From the NCBI RefSeq assembly GCF_008369325.1, contig NZ_VOBI01000005.1, positions 186,001-250,000 of the forward strand: a DNA stretch of 64,000 bases, given 5' to 3'. Of this stretch, positions 13,921 through 22,820 are shown one piece after another (the first letter of the stretch is position 1; every line of letters begins with the position of its first letter). The position numbers and the translations under genes are program-made. The notes under the pieces are model-generated. The model ran no database searches and was not told the origin of the DNA. It saw nothing but the letters and a program-made list of their open reading frames with translations. This DNA comes from Pseudomonas sp. ANT_H12B (lineage in GTDB: Bacteria; Pseudomonadota; Gammaproteobacteria; Pseudomonadales; Pseudomonadaceae).

Positions 13921-14931
13921 ATGCTCGCCCTCGGCAAACTGCTTGAACTGACGCTCGCCGGTCGCGAACCGGCGGAGAAGACTCAACTGACTGTCGAAGG
14001 CGTGCGCATGCGCTGGTTGAGCGAAGGCGCGCTGGAAGTCCGGCCGCCTGAAGCTCGCGATAACGGTCTGGACCTGCTGCTATCGGCCGGTATCCATGGC
14101 AACGAAACAGCGCCGATCGAGCTTCTTGATCGCCTGTTGCATGACATCGCCCGCGGCGATTTGAAACCGCGCGCACGCATTCTGTTCCTGTTCGGCAACC
14201 CCGAAGCGATTCGCAAAGGCGAGCGTTTCGTCGAGCAGGACGTCAATCGACTGTTCAACGGACGTCACGAACAAAGCAGCGGCTCCGAAGCCCTGCGCGC
14301 GTGTGAACTGGAGCGGTTGGCGGCGAGTTTCTTCAGCCTGCCCGATCGTGGCCGTCTGCATTACGACCTGCACACGGCGATTCGTGGCTCGAAAATCGAG
14401 CAGTTCGCCTTGTACCCCTGGAAAGAAGGCCGCCATCATTCACGCTTGGAACTGGCGCGCCTGCGCGCTGCCGGCATGGAAGCGGTGCTGCTGCAGAACA
14501 AGCCGTCCATCGTCTTCAGTTCCTACACTTACGACAAGCTCGGTGCCGAGTCTTTCACCCTTGAATTGGGCAAGGCGCGGCCGTTCGGGCAGAACGACGG
14601 CGTTAACGTCGACCTGCTGGAAACCCGCCTCAAGCAGATCATCGAAGGCAACGAGCCGGCCATCACCGAAGGGGCACTGGACGGTTTGCAGTTGTTTAGC
14701 GTGGCGCGGGAAATCATCAAGCACAGCGATAGCTTCCGCCTGAACCTGCCGGCGGATATCGAGAACTTTTCAGAGCTGGACGTGGGTTACGTGCTGGCTG
14801 AAGACATTGCCCAGACCCGCTGGATCATCGAGGAGGAGGGCGCCCGGATCATTTTCCCGAACCCCAAGGTCAAGAATGGCCTGCGTGCCGGCATTCTGAT
14901 CGTGCCGACCACCGACGAAAACCTCGCCTGA
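13921..14931 (+). CDS. aruE: Succinylglutamate desuccinylase
   Basis: A 336-residue zinc carboxypeptidase-like enzyme of the AstE/aspartoacylase family, with the zinc motif [13 protein letters not shown] and later [11 protein letters not shown]. It splits N-succinylglutamate into glutamate and succinate, the last step of the pathway. The ATG at 13921 follows AAGGAAACCGCTT; an ATG-like start ten codons upstream overlaps the previous gene and is less likely. The operon probably ends at the hairpin at 14961. Confidence 0.93.
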   Translation: MLALGKLLELTLAGREPAEKTQLTVEGVRMRWLSEGALEVRPPEARDNGLDLLLSAGIHGNETAPIELLDRLLHDIARGDLKPRARILFLFGNPEAIRKGERFVEQDVNRLFNGRHEQSSGSEALRACELERLAASFFSLPDRGRLHYDLHTAIRGSKIEQFALYPWKEGRHHSRLELARLRAAGMEAVLLQNKPSIVFSSYTYDKLGAESFTLELGKARPFGQNDGVNVDLLETRLKQIIEGNEPAITEGALDGLQLFSVAREIIKHSDSFRLNLPADIENFSELDVGYVLAEDIAQTRWIIEEEGARIIFPNPKVKNGLRAGILIVPTTDENLA

Positions 14932-14960
14932 GCTTGATCTCAAGCCCGACGTAAACCCTT

Positions 14961-14991
14961 GTGGGAGCGGGCTGGCCCGCTCCCACAGGTT
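14961..14991. terminator. REP-derived hairpin with T-run after aruE
   Basis: An 11-bp perfect stem (GTGGGAGCGGG and its complement) around a four-base loop is followed by AGGTTTTT. A compact REP-like palindrome that can serve as terminator for aruE, and lies between aruE and the convergent ribH. Confidence 0.7.
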
Positions 14992-15000
14992 TTTCGGTGT

Positions 15001-15510
15001 TTAGACCGCTACCGCGCGGGGCTCGCTACGACGCAACGCCCGCATCTTGTGCAGCGTATCCGCACACGTCTTCGCCGCTTCCTGACCTTTATGCACGAAA
15101 TGCTCGAAGAAGAACTTCTGGTGTTCTTCGCCAGCATGGAAGTGGTGCGGGGTCAAAACCACCGAGAACACTGGCACTTCGGTTTCCAGTTGAACCTGCA
15201 TCAGGCCGCTGATCACTGATTGGGCGACGAACTCGTGACGGTAGATCCCGCCATCGACCACCAGACCAGCCGCGACGATGCCGGCATAACGGCCGGATTT
15301 GGCCAGGAGTTTGGCGTGCAGCGGAATTTCAAAGGCGCCGCCGACTTCGAAGAAATCGATCTCCGATTCCTGATAACCCTGAGCAATCATTTCGGCGACG
15401 AAGCCTTTTCGGCTCTGATCGACGATTTCCTTGTGCCAGCAGGCCTGGATGAACGCAACGCGCTCGCCCTGATGGTTTTTGCTTTTGCTATCGATTGCGG
15501 TGGGTTGCAT
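15001..15510 (-). CDS. ribH2: Lumazine synthase, RibH2 type
   Basis: The 169-residue protein matches 6,7-dimethyl-8-ribityllumazine synthase of the second type, known from Brucella and rhizobia (FFEVGGAFEIPLHAKLL; VVDGGIYRHEFVAQ; TPHHFH). It condenses ribityl-aminouracil with dihydroxybutanone phosphate in riboflavin synthesis. I used the ATG at 15510, preceded by CAGGAGTCAGAAC; the longer open frame to 15624 runs into the leader. It is preceded by an FMN riboswitch on the same strand, so it should be repressed by FMN. A second, housekeeping ribH is presumably elsewhere. Confidence 0.88.
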   Translation of the reverse strand: MQPTAIDSKSKNHQGERVAFIQACWHKEIVDQSRKGFVAEMIAQGYQESEIDFFEVGGAFEIPLHAKLLAKSGRYAGIVAAGLVVDGGIYRHEFVAQSVISGLMQVQLETEVPVFSVVLTPHHFHAGEEHQKFFFEHFVHKGQEAAKTCADTLHKMRALRRSEPRAVAV

Positions 15511-15569
15511 GTTCTGACTCCTGTTTATGTAAAAAACAGGGCATATGAATCGAATGGGATTTAAGGGTA

Positions 15570-15589
15570 CGCAGGCACAAATGCCTGCG
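15570..15589 (-). promoter_or_regulatory. Hairpin in the riboswitch-ribH2 leader
   Basis: A perfect 8-bp stem (CGCAGGCA with TGCCTGCG) and a four-base loop lie between the FMN aptamer and the ribH2 ribosome binding site. No real U-run follows, so it is a candidate part of the expression platform rather than a standard terminator. Confidence 0.4.
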
Positions 15590-15627
15590 GACGGCGCTTT
15601 GGTATAGAGCCTAGGCGGCGCCAATCC

Positions 15628-15793
15628 CGTTCTCTCTTCATCCGGACTATGACCGTCGGCCCCGGGATCACACCGGGTCTGCTGACCTTGCCGCCAGCCA
15701 CCGCCGAAGCCGTGCTGTCACCAAGCGCTCGCGGGCTATGCGCATTGCGCGCAATTACCGCCGGTGGGGAGTTGCGCCCCGCCCTGAGAACGT
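15628..15793 (-). ncRNA. FMN riboswitch (RFN element)
   Basis: Read on the minus strand, the conserved RFN blocks occur in order: TTCTCAGGGCGGGG, CCCCACCGGCGGTAA, AGCCCGCGAGCG, GGTCAGCAGACCCGGTG, CCGGGGCCGACGGTCATAG and TCCGGATGAAGAGAGAA. The flanking strands pair to close the junction. This aptamer binds FMN and lowers expression of riboflavin genes. It lies about 120 bases upstream of ribH2, its obvious target. Confidence 0.95.
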
Positions 15794-15991
15794 TTTGCCA
15801 CCAGATTGTTTGGCGGCGAAGCGTTTTTAACACATATTTCTCGCCTGTGCATTGCTGCTATCTGATGATTGCTATCGACTTTTTCGTCGGTTCAAGAAGC
15901 CTTTTCCTGCCCAAGGGTTGATTATTCGTCGGTATGACCGCAGTAATTCCTACCTGAAAGGGATTTTCCCCTGCTTACCGAGGCCAGATTC

Positions 15992-16996
15992 ATGAGTGTT
16001 ATCGATCTTCGCAGCGACACCGTCACCCAGCCGACCTCCGGCATGCTCCACGCGATGGCCAACGCGGCCACCGGTGACGACGTTTATGGCGAGGATCCGA
16101 CGGTCAATCGTCTGGAGGCCGAACTGGCCCAACGACTGGGTTTTGCCGCCGCGCTGTTCGTCCCGACGGGCACCATGAGCAACCTGCTGGGCCTGATGGC
16201 CCACTGCGAACGCGGTGACGAGTACATCGTCGGCCAGCAGGCCCACACGTATAAGTACGAAGGTGGCGGTGCGGCAGTGCTCGGTTCGATCCAGCCACAG
16301 CCGCTGGAAGTGCAGGCCGATGGTTCGCTGGATCTGGAGCAGGTTGCCGCTGCGATCAAGCCGGACGACTTCCATTTCGCCCGCACACGTTTGCTGGCGC
16401 TGGAAAACACCATGCAGGGCAAAGTCCTGCCGCTGGAATACCTGGCCCGGGCCCGCAGCTTCACCCGTGAACACGGTCTGGCCCTGCATCTGGACGGCGC
16501 TCGGCTGTACAACGCAGCCGTCAAGCTGGGTGTCGACGCCCGTGAAATCACCCAGCATTTCGATTCCGTCTCGGTTTGCCTGTCCAAGGGGCTGGGTGCG
16601 CCGATCGGTTCGGTGCTGTGTGGCTCGGCGGAGTTGATCGGCAAGGCTCGACGTCTGCGCAAAATGGTCGGCGGCGGCATGCGTCAGGCCGGTATTCTGG
16701 CGGCGGCAGGTTTGTACGCTCTGGATAAAAACGTTCAGCGTCTGGCCGACGACCACGCCAATGCACAGTTTTTGGCCGAGGGTTTACGCAAGGCCGGCTA
16801 CAGCGTCGAGCCGGTGCAGACGAATATGGTTTATGTGCAAATGGACGGTAGGGCCGAGGCGATCAAGACATTTACTGGCGAGCGCGGCATCAAGCTGAGC
16901 GCTGCCGGACGCCTGCGAATGGTCACGCACATGGACGTCAGCCGCGCTCAAATCGAGCAGGTCGTCGCGACATTCGTCGAGTTTTCTCGCAAGTGA
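15992..16996 (+). CDS. ltaE: Low-specificity L-threonine aldolase
   Basis: A 334-residue PLP fold-type I enzyme beginning [19 protein letters not shown]. The motif [14 protein letters not shown] and the PLP lysine in [16 protein letters not shown] identify the threonine aldolase family, which cleaves threonine or allo-threonine to glycine and acetaldehyde. GAGG lies ten bases upstream of the ATG. The 481 bases between ribH2 and ltaE hold the riboswitch and, presumably, divergent promoters. Confidence 0.92.
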   Translation: MSVIDLRSDTVTQPTSGMLHAMANAATGDDVYGEDPTVNRLEAELAQRLGFAAALFVPTGTMSNLLGLMAHCERGDEYIVGQQAHTYKYEGGGAAVLGSIQPQPLEVQADGSLDLEQVAAAIKPDDFHFARTRLLALENTMQGKVLPLEYLARARSFTREHGLALHLDGARLYNAAVKLGVDAREITQHFDSVSVCLSKGLGAPIGSVLCGSAELIGKARRLRKMVGGGMRQAGILAAAGLYALDKNVQRLADDHANAQFLAEGLRKAGYSVEPVQTNMVYVQMDGRAEAIKTFTGERGIKLSAAGRLRMVTHMDVSRAQIEQVVATFVEFSRK

Positions 16997-17142
16997 TAGC
17001 GTTAGCGGTCCAATTGACCGTTTCTATCGTATAAACACGCTGTACCCCGCGCGCTGGGCCGATATAATGCGGCCCTTTGCCGTCGCTTCGTCTGATGACG
17101 TTTCGCACAGGCCTTTGGCCGCAGCCTCCGTGGAAGAACCTA

Positions 17143-19767
17143 ATGAAAAGCGCAGAAATCCGTGAAGCCTTCCTTCGCTTCTTCGAAGAGCAAGGCCACA
17201 CCCGTGTAGCCTCCAGCTCTTTGATTCCGGGCAACGACCCAACCCTGCTGTTCACTAACGCGGGGATGAACCAGTTCAAGGACTGCTTCCTGGGCCAGGA
17301 AAAGCGCGCATACACCCGCGCCGTCAGCAGCCAGAAATGCGTACGTGCGGGCGGCAAGCACAACGACCTGGAAAACGTCGGTTATACCGCTCGTCACCAC
17401 ACCTTCTTCGAAATGCTGGGTAACTTCAGCTTCGGTGATTACTTCAAGCGTGACGCGATCACCTACGCCTGGAACTTCCTGACCTCCGACAAGTGGCTGA
17501 ACCTGCCCAAAGAAAAACTCTGGGTCACCGTCTACGCCAGCGATGACGAGGCCTACGAGATCTGGACCAAGGAAATTGGCGTTCCTGCCGAGCGCATGGT
17601 TCGCATCGGCGACAACAAAGGCGCGCCGTACGCGTCTGACAACTTCTGGACCATGGGCGATACCGGCCCGTGCGGTCCATGCACCGAGATTTTCTACGAT
17701 CACGGCGCCGACATCTGGGGCGGCCCACCGGGCTCGCCGGAAGAAGATGGCGACCGTTACATCGAAATCTGGAACAACGTGTTCATGCAGTTCAACCGCA
17801 CCGCCGATGGCGTGTTGCACCCGCTGCCAGCACCGTCGGTTGACACCGGCATGGGCCTGGAGCGGATCAGTGCCGTGCTGCAGCACGTTCACTCGAACTA
17901 TGAAATCGACCTGTTCCAGAGCCTGCTGAGCGCATCGGCCAAGGCCATCGGTTGCACCAACGACAATCAGGCGTCCCTGAAAGTCGTCGCCGACCACATT
18001 CGTTCTTGTGGCTTCCTAGTTGCCGACGGTGTGCTGCCGTCCAATGAAGGCCGCGGCTACGTGCTGCGCCGGATCATTCGTCGCGCTTGCCGTCACGGCA
18101 ACAAACTGGGCGCCAAGGGCAGCTTCTTCTATCAGATCGTTGCGGCCCTGGTCGCCGAGATGGGCGAAGCCTTCCCTGAGCTGAAATCCCAGCAGGCTCA
18201 CATTGAACGTGTGCTGAAAGCCGAAGAAGAGCAGTTCTCCAAGACCTTGGAGAACGGTCTGAAAATCCTCGAACAGGATCTGTCCGAGCTCAAAGGCAAT
18301 GTGGTGCCGGGCGACGTGGTGTTCAAGCTCTATGACACCTACGGTTTCCCGATGGACCTGACCGGCGACATCGCCCGCGAACGCAGCCTGACCATTGACG
18401 AAGAGGGCTTCGAGCGCGAAATGGAAGCCCAGCGCGTCCGTGCCCGTTCCGCCAGTTCCTTCGGCATGGACTACAACAGCCTGGTCAAGGTTGATGTGGC
18501 CACCGAATTTACCGGTTACAAAGCCACCAGCGGTTCGGCGAAAGTGGTTGCTCTCTATAAAGAAGGGCAATCGGTCGACGTATTAAGTGAAGGCGAAGAG
18601 GGTGTGGTCGTTCTCGATCAGACGCCGTTCTATGCTGAATCGGGCGGTCAGATTGGTGACTGTGGTTATTTGCAGGCCAGCAACGGCCGTTTCGACGTGC
18701 GCGACACCACCAAAACCGGCGGCGCATTCCTGCACCACGGTGTGTTGGCGTCGGGTAGCCTGACGATCGGTTCTCCGGTTGAGACCCACGTTGAAGCCGA
18801 CGTGCGTCACGCGACCTCGCTGAACCACTCGGCGACCCACTTGCTGCACGCAGCATTGCGCCAGGTGCTGGGCGACCACGTTCAGCAGAAAGGCTCGCTG
18901 GTCGACAGTCAGCGCCTGCGCTTTGACTTCAGCCACTTCGAAGCCATCAAGCCTGAGCAGTTGAAGGCGCTGGAAGACATCGTCAACGCCGAGATTCGCA
19001 AGAACTCCGAAGTTGAAACCGAAGAAACCGATATCGAAACCGCCAAGCAGAAGGGCGCCATGGCGTTGTTCGGCGAGAAGTACGGCGACAACGTGCGCGT
19101 GCTGAGCATGGGCGGTAGTTTCTCCGTCGAGCTGTGCGGCGGTATCCACGCCAACCGGACTGGCGACATCGGCCTGCTGAAGATTATCAGCGAAGGCGGT
19201 GTGGCTTCCGGCGTGCGTCGTATCGAAGCGGTCACTGGCGCCGCGGCGCTGGCATACTTGAACGCTGCTGAAGAACAACTCAAGGAAGCGGCCAACCTGG
19301 TCAAGGGTAGCCGCGACAACCTGATCGACAAGCTGTCGGCTGTGCTGGAGCGCAACCGTCTGCTGGAGAAGCAACTCGAGCAGTTGCAGGCCAAGGCTGC
19401 CAGCGCGGCGGGCGACGATCTGTCGGCTTCCGCGCTGGATGTCAAAGGCGTGAAAGTGCTGGCCGTGCGTCTGGACGGTCAGGACGGCAAGGCGCTGCTG
19501 GCGCTGGTCGATCAACTGAAAAACAAACTCGGCCGCGCAGTGATCCTGCTCGGCAGTGTCCATGAGGAAAAGGTCGTTCTGGTTGCAGGCGTAACCAAAG
19601 ACCTGACTGGCCAACTCAAAGCCGGTGATTTGATGAAACAAGCCGCTGCGGCAGTGGGCGGGAAGGGCGGCGGTCGTCCGGACATGGCGCAGGGCGGTGG
19701 TACTGACGCTGGCGCACTGGATGCCGCATTGGCCCTGACTGTTCCATTTGTTGAGCAGGGTTTATAA
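17143..19767 (+). CDS. alaS: Alanyl-tRNA synthetase
   Basis: An 874-residue class II synthetase starting [19 protein letters not shown]. Catalytic-core motifs [10 protein letters not shown] and GMGLERI are present, the editing domain has [11 protein letters not shown], and the zinc cysteine sits in [13 protein letters not shown]; the C-terminal coiled coil and glycine-rich end ([14 protein letters not shown]) are complete. The frame is open 22 codons upstream, but ATG 17143 is the family start and has GGAAG before it. Followed by lysC and csrA, the same order as in P. aeruginosa. Confidence 0.97.
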   Translation: MKSAEIREAFLRFFEEQGHTRVASSSLIPGNDPTLLFTNAGMNQFKDCFLGQEKRAYTRAVSSQKCVRAGGKHNDLENVGYTARHHTFFEMLGNFSFGDYFKRDAITYAWNFLTSDKWLNLPKEKLWVTVYASDDEAYEIWTKEIGVPAERMVRIGDNKGAPYASDNFWTMGDTGPCGPCTEIFYDHGADIWGGPPGSPEEDGDRYIEIWNNVFMQFNRTADGVLHPLPAPSVDTGMGLERISAVLQHVHSNYEIDLFQSLLSASAKAIGCTNDNQASLKVVADHIRSCGFLVADGVLPSNEGRGYVLRRIIRRACRHGNKLGAKGSFFYQIVAALVAEMGEAFPELKSQQAHIERVLKAEEEQFSKTLENGLKILEQDLSELKGNVVPGDVVFKLYDTYGFPMDLTGDIARERSLTIDEEGFEREMEAQRVRARSASSFGMDYNSLVKVDVATEFTGYKATSGSAKVVALYKEGQSVDVLSEGEEGVVVLDQTPFYAESGGQIGDCGYLQASNGRFDVRDTTKTGGAFLHHGVLASGSLTIGSPVETHVEADVRHATSLNHSATHLLHAALRQVLGDHVQQKGSLVDSQRLRFDFSHFEAIKPEQLKALEDIVNAEIRKNSEVETEETDIETAKQKGAMALFGEKYGDNVRVLSMGGSFSVELCGGIHANRTGDIGLLKIISEGGVASGVRRIEAVTGAAALAYLNAAEEQLKEAANLVKGSRDNLIDKLSAVLERNRLLEKQLEQLQAKAASAAGDDLSASALDVKGVKVLAVRLDGQDGKALLALVDQLKNKLGRAVILLGSVHEEKVVLVAGVTKDLTGQLKAGDLMKQAAAAVGGKGGGRPDMAQGGGTDAGALDAALALTVPFVEQGL

Positions 19768-19777
19768 GGCAGTGTGT

Positions 19778-19804
19778 CCGGCCCGTAGTCTAGTGGCGGG
19801 CCGG
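19778..19804. other. Hairpin between alaS and lysC
   Basis: An 8-bp stem CCGGCCCG/CGGGCCGG with an 11-base loop and no following T-run. It could be an attenuation or processing site between alaS and lysC. Confidence 0.35.
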
Positions 19805-19858
19805 AACGCTGTTTGAGTGATTATTTGGGCGCCCTTCATGGGCAGAGGCGGCTTTGAA

Positions 19859-21100
19859 ATGGCTTTGATCGTACAGAAATTTGGAGGCACCTCGGTCGGC
19901 ACTGTCGAGAGAATCGAGCAGGTCGCCGACAAGGTTAAGAAATTCCGCGAAGCCGGCGATGATCTGGTGATTGTGCTGTCTGCAATGAGCGGCGAAACCA
20001 ACCGTCTGATCGATCTGGCCAAGCAAATCAGTGGCGATGGCCAACCGGTTCCTCGTGAGCTGGATGTGATCGTCTCCACCGGTGAGCAGGTGACGATTGC
20101 ACTGTTGGCCATGGCGCTGATCAAGCGCGGCGTGCCAGCAGTGTCCTACACCGGCAATCAGGTACGGATTCTGACGGACAGCGCGCACAATAAAGCGCGT
20201 ATCTTGCAGATTGACGATCAGAAGATTCGCGGTGATCTGAAGGCAGGTCGCGTGGTAGTTGTCGCCGGTTTCCAGGGCGTTGACGAGCACGGCAACATCA
20301 CCACCCTCGGTCGTGGCGGTTCCGACACCACCGGCGTGGCGCTGGCAGCAGCCTTGAAGGCTGACGAATGCCAGATCTACACCGACGTCGACGGTGTCTA
20401 CACCACCGATCCACGTGTGGTGTCCGTGGCTCAGCGCCTGGACAAGATTACCTTCGAAGAGATGCTGGAAATGGCCAGCCTCGGTTCCAAGGTGTTGCAG
20501 ATCCGTGCGGTGGAATTCGCCGGCAAGTACAACGTTCCGCTGCGCGTACTGCACAGCTTCAAGGAGGGTCCGGGCACCCTCATTACTATTGATGAAGAGG
20601 AAACCATGGAACAGCCGATCATTTCCGGCATCGCTTTCAACCGCGATGAAGCCAAGCTGACCATCCGTGGCGTGCCAGACACCCCGGGCGTTGCATTCAA
20701 GATTCTCGGCCCGATCAGCGCCGCGAATATCGAAGTCGACATGATCGTGCAGAACGTTGCGCACGATAACACCACCGACTTCACCTTCACCGTGCATCGC
20801 AATGACTTCCAGGCAGCGCAAACCGTGCTGGAAAACACCGCGCGCGAGATCGGTGCCCGTGAAGTGGTTGGCGACATCAAGATCGCCAAGGTCTCGATCG
20901 TCGGCGTCGGCATGCGTTCTCACGCGGGCGTGGCCAGTCGCATGTTCGAATCCCTGGCCAAGGAAACCATCAACATCCAGATGATCTCTACTTCGGAAAT
21001 CAAAGTCTCCGTAGTGATCGAAGAGAAGTACCTGGAACTGGCTGTGCGCGCTCTGCACACGGCTTTCGAACTGGACGCACCGGCCCGCCAGGGCGAGTGA
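19859..21100 (+). CDS. lysC: Aspartate kinase
   Basis: The 413-residue enzyme begins MALIVQKFGGTSVG and has the amino acid kinase domain (to about residue 245) followed by paired ACT domains, which bind lysine or threonine for feedback control. It phosphorylates aspartate, the first step toward lysine, threonine and methionine. GAGG lies 10-14 bases upstream of the ATG; the frame is open 14 codons further. An internal in-frame ATG with a good ribosome binding site lies at 20606 (listed separately). Confidence 0.96.
   Translation: MALIVQKFGGTSVGTVERIEQVADKVKKFREAGDDLVIVLSAMSGETNRLIDLAKQISGDGQPVPRELDVIVSTGEQVTIALLAMALIKRGVPAVSYTGNQVRILTDSAHNKARILQIDDQKIRGDLKAGRVVVVAGFQGVDEHGNITTLGRGGSDTTGVALAAALKADECQIYTDVDGVYTTDPRVVSVAQRLDKITFEEMLEMASLGSKVLQIRAVEFAGKYNVPLRVLHSFKEGPGTLITIDEEETMEQPIISGIAFNRDEAKLTIRGVPDTPGVAFKILGPISAANIEVDMIVQNVAHDNTTDFTFTVHRNDFQAAQTVLENTAREIGAREVVGDIKIAKVSIVGVGMRSHAGVASRMFESLAKETINIQMISTSEIKVSVVIEEKYLELAVRALHTAFELDAPARQGE
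20591..20608 (+). promoter_or_regulatory. Possible internal translation start for an aspartokinase beta subunit
   Basis: Within lysC, GAAGAGGAAACC precedes an in-frame ATG (20606; codon 250) that begins MEQPIISGIAF. This is the same junction, between kinase and ACT domains, where Gram-positive aspartokinases start their separately translated beta subunit. The product would be a 164-residue ACT-only protein. Sequence-based inference only. Confidence 0.4.
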
Positions 21101-21113
21101 TGCGTTTGCCGAA

Positions 21114-21145
21114 GGGCGCGGTCTGACCGCGCCCTTTTGTTTTTT
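21114..21145 (+). terminator. Terminator of lysC
   Basis: A 9-bp perfect stem GGGCGCGGT/ACCGCGCCC with a three-base loop is followed by TTTTGTTTTTTT. Confidence 0.9.
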
Positions 21146-21287
21146 TGAATGGCGCGACCCGAGGCTGTTCTTTTGCTCGCGCTGGTCAATACTCAGGCAT
21201 GTAGGGCTGCGATCGCTCCGGTTGTAGGTCGAGTGCCTTTTTTTTGCAGACTGTTGTCCCTGAAATGAAATGCGTGAGGAGAAAGGT

Positions 21288-21476
21288 ATGCTGATTCTGA
21301 CTCGTCGGTGCGCAGAAAGCCTGATTATTGGTGATGGCGAAATCACCGTGACCGTGCTCGGCGTTAAAGGAAATCAAGTGCGTATCGGTGTCAACGCCCC
21401 GAAAGAGGTTGCGGTCCACCGTGAGGAAATTTACCTGCGTATAAAGAAAGAGAAGGACGAAGAACCAAGCCATTAA
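21288..21476 (+). CDS. csrA: Carbon storage regulator CsrA/RsmA
   Basis: The 62-residue protein [19 protein letters not shown]... is a full CsrA/RsmA-family RNA-binding dimer subunit, with the RNA-contacting N-terminus (LILTRR) and the second contact [10 protein letters not shown]. It binds GGA motifs in leaders and represses translation of secondary-metabolite and biofilm genes, itself titrated by RsmX/Y/Z RNAs. AGGAGAAAGGT precedes the ATG at 21288. Lies after lysC and before the tRNA group, as in P. aeruginosa rsmA. Confidence 0.96.
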   Translation: MLILTRRCAESLIIGDGEITVTVLGVKGNQVRIGVNAPKEVAVHREEIYLRIKKEKDEEPSH

Positions 21477-21538
21477 TTTTTATCGTTTTTTATGTTTGCA
21501 AACGGGGAAGAAGCTGGTTAATATACGCCCCGTGTTGC

Positions 21539-21629
21539 GGAGAGCTGGCCGAGTGGCCGAAGGCGCTCCCCTGCTAAGGGAGTACACCTCAAAAGGGTGT
21601 CGGGGGTTCGAATCCCCCGTTCTCCGCCA
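21539..21629 (+). tRNA. tRNA-Ser (GCU)
   Basis: A 91-base type II tRNA with acceptor GGAGAGC/GTTCTCC, anticodon GCT in CCCTGCTAAGG, a long variable arm and encoded CCA. Confidence 0.95.
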
Positions 21630-21737
21630 TTATTTGCGTAGTACGTTGTAATCTGGCTTCTTCGGTAAGTTGTTGAAATTACTAGAAAAAAGCGCTTTAC
21701 AAAAAGATTCGACGGCCTATAATGCGCGGCAACAAAT

Positions 21738-21814
21738 GCACTCGTAGCTCAGCTGGATAGAGTACTCGGCTACGAACCGAGCGGTCACAGGTTCGAATCC
21801 TGTCGAGTGCACCA
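21738..21814 (+). tRNA. tRNA-Arg (ACG), first copy
   Basis: A 77-base tRNA, acceptor GCACTCG/CGAGTGC, anticodon ACG in CGGCTACGAACCG, encoded CCA. The A34 is normally deaminated to inosine by TadA. Confidence 0.95.
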
Positions 21815-21885
21815 TTTAAGAGTTGTTTGCAGTGATGCGAATAACTTGGCTTCAACCAGTTGTGATCTGGTATAAAAACACAAAT

Positions 21886-21962
21886 GCACTCGTAGCTCAG
21901 CTGGATAGAGTACTCGGCTACGAACCGAGCGGTCACAGGTTCGAATCCTGTCGAGTGCACCA
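21886..21962 (+). tRNA. tRNA-Arg (ACG), second copy
   Basis: Identical to the copy at 21738 over all 77 bases. The two lie 71 bases apart and are likely cotranscribed with tRNA-Ser up to the terminator at 21970. Confidence 0.95.
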
Positions 21963-21969
21963 AACACCA

Positions 21970-21997
21970 AAAAGCCCGCGTTTAACGCGGGCTTTTT
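21970..21997. terminator. Bidirectional terminator of the tRNA group
   Basis: AAAAAGCCCGCGTT and its exact complement form a long stem with T-runs on both strands. It ends the tRNA transcript on the plus strand and lies inside the 3-prime end of the convergent gene (its last codons AKSPR-stop are encoded by the stem). Confidence 0.92.
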
Positions 21998-22500
21998 GCC
22001 GTCCGGGATTTGGCTTTCCCTTGGGTGCATCCTCTCTCATCAAACTCGACGTGTGCACTGCGACCTCGCTTGGAGTCGTAACGGTAGCTAGTGGCTGAAT
22101 TGCGAATACTGATCTTGTCTGGCTTGCCGAGGGCGCTTTCGACGTCCTGCTGGCTCATGCCGGCGACAACCCGTTGATTGATGATGGCTTCGCGGCGCTC
22201 TCTGGCGCTGATCAGGTTTCCACATTTGTCCTCGCTCCGGCCAACGACAGTCGGTTCTCTCCTTTTGATTTTCATACCTGATGTTTCGCGGATGTCGGCT
22301 TCAGGCATGAGCGCCATTGTGCTGCCTGGCGTGAAGGTGCGCACGTCTTGCAGTGAAAGGCTTTCTCCGGCCGTACAGCTCAACGTCGTGAACGTAATGC
22401 GCCCATTGGCTGCCTCGCAACGGTGAACGGTGGCGGCAAGCGCCCAGGGCGGCGAGTAGAGCAGGGCGAAAAGCAAAAAATAATGTGCATTCGATGGCAT
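21982..22500 (-). CDS. Exported protein with SmpA/OmlA-like segment
   Basis: 172 residues with a signal peptide (MPSNAHYFLLFALLYSPPWALA, probable cleavage after ALA). The N-terminal mature part (VHRCEAANGRITFTTLSCTAGE) resembles DUF4124-like domains that end in a conserved Cys, and GMSQQDVESALGKPDKI resembles the SmpA/OmlA repeat. A role in the envelope is inferred; no enzyme motif. ATG 22500 is preceded by ATGGAGGACGTTTA; a longer frame to 22626 has no such site. The stop codon lies in the shared terminator. Confidence 0.75.
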   Translation of the reverse strand: MPSNAHYFLLFALLYSPPWALAATVHRCEAANGRITFTTLSCTAGESLSLQDVRTFTPGSTMALMPEADIRETSGMKIKRREPTVVGRSEDKCGNLISARERREAIINQRVVAGMSQQDVESALGKPDKISIRNSATSYRYDSKRGRSAHVEFDERGCTQGKAKSRTAKSPR

Positions 22501-22691
22501 TAAACGTCCTCCATGACGGTCCATCTCTAGGGTAGCCGCTACATTTTTCGACGACGGTGTGTTTTCTTTTCGGGATGAGTCGTCGCATTTTGATGGATCA
22601 GGACTGCGCTCAGGTTTGTCTCGCAAGCGCTTGTTTCAGCCGCGATTTTTTAACGTTTAAAACCGCCGGGCGGTGTATCATTGCGCCCGTC

Positions 22692-22706
22692 AGCCCCGCC
22701 GGGGCT
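22692..22706. other. Short hairpin in the mgtE leader region
   Basis: AGCCCC-GCC-GGGGCT forms a 6-bp stem. The 320 bases between the exported-protein gene and mgtE otherwise show only a possible sigma-70 promoter (TATCAT near 22675) and no recognisable magnesium riboswitch. Confidence 0.3.
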
Positions 22707-22820
22707 TGTGGAATACCTTCATGGACTTACCCAGTAGTTACTCAGTAAACCGTTTTTCCAATCATGAATTGACTGATTGATCCTTCCGGCGTGCCCCGCT
22801 GCTGGGAGTGGAGTTCGCCT

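Noticed and set aside
22501..22820. Magnesium riboswitch before mgtE
   Set aside because: No M-box or mgtA-leader conserved blocks could be aligned; only a short GC hairpin is seen.
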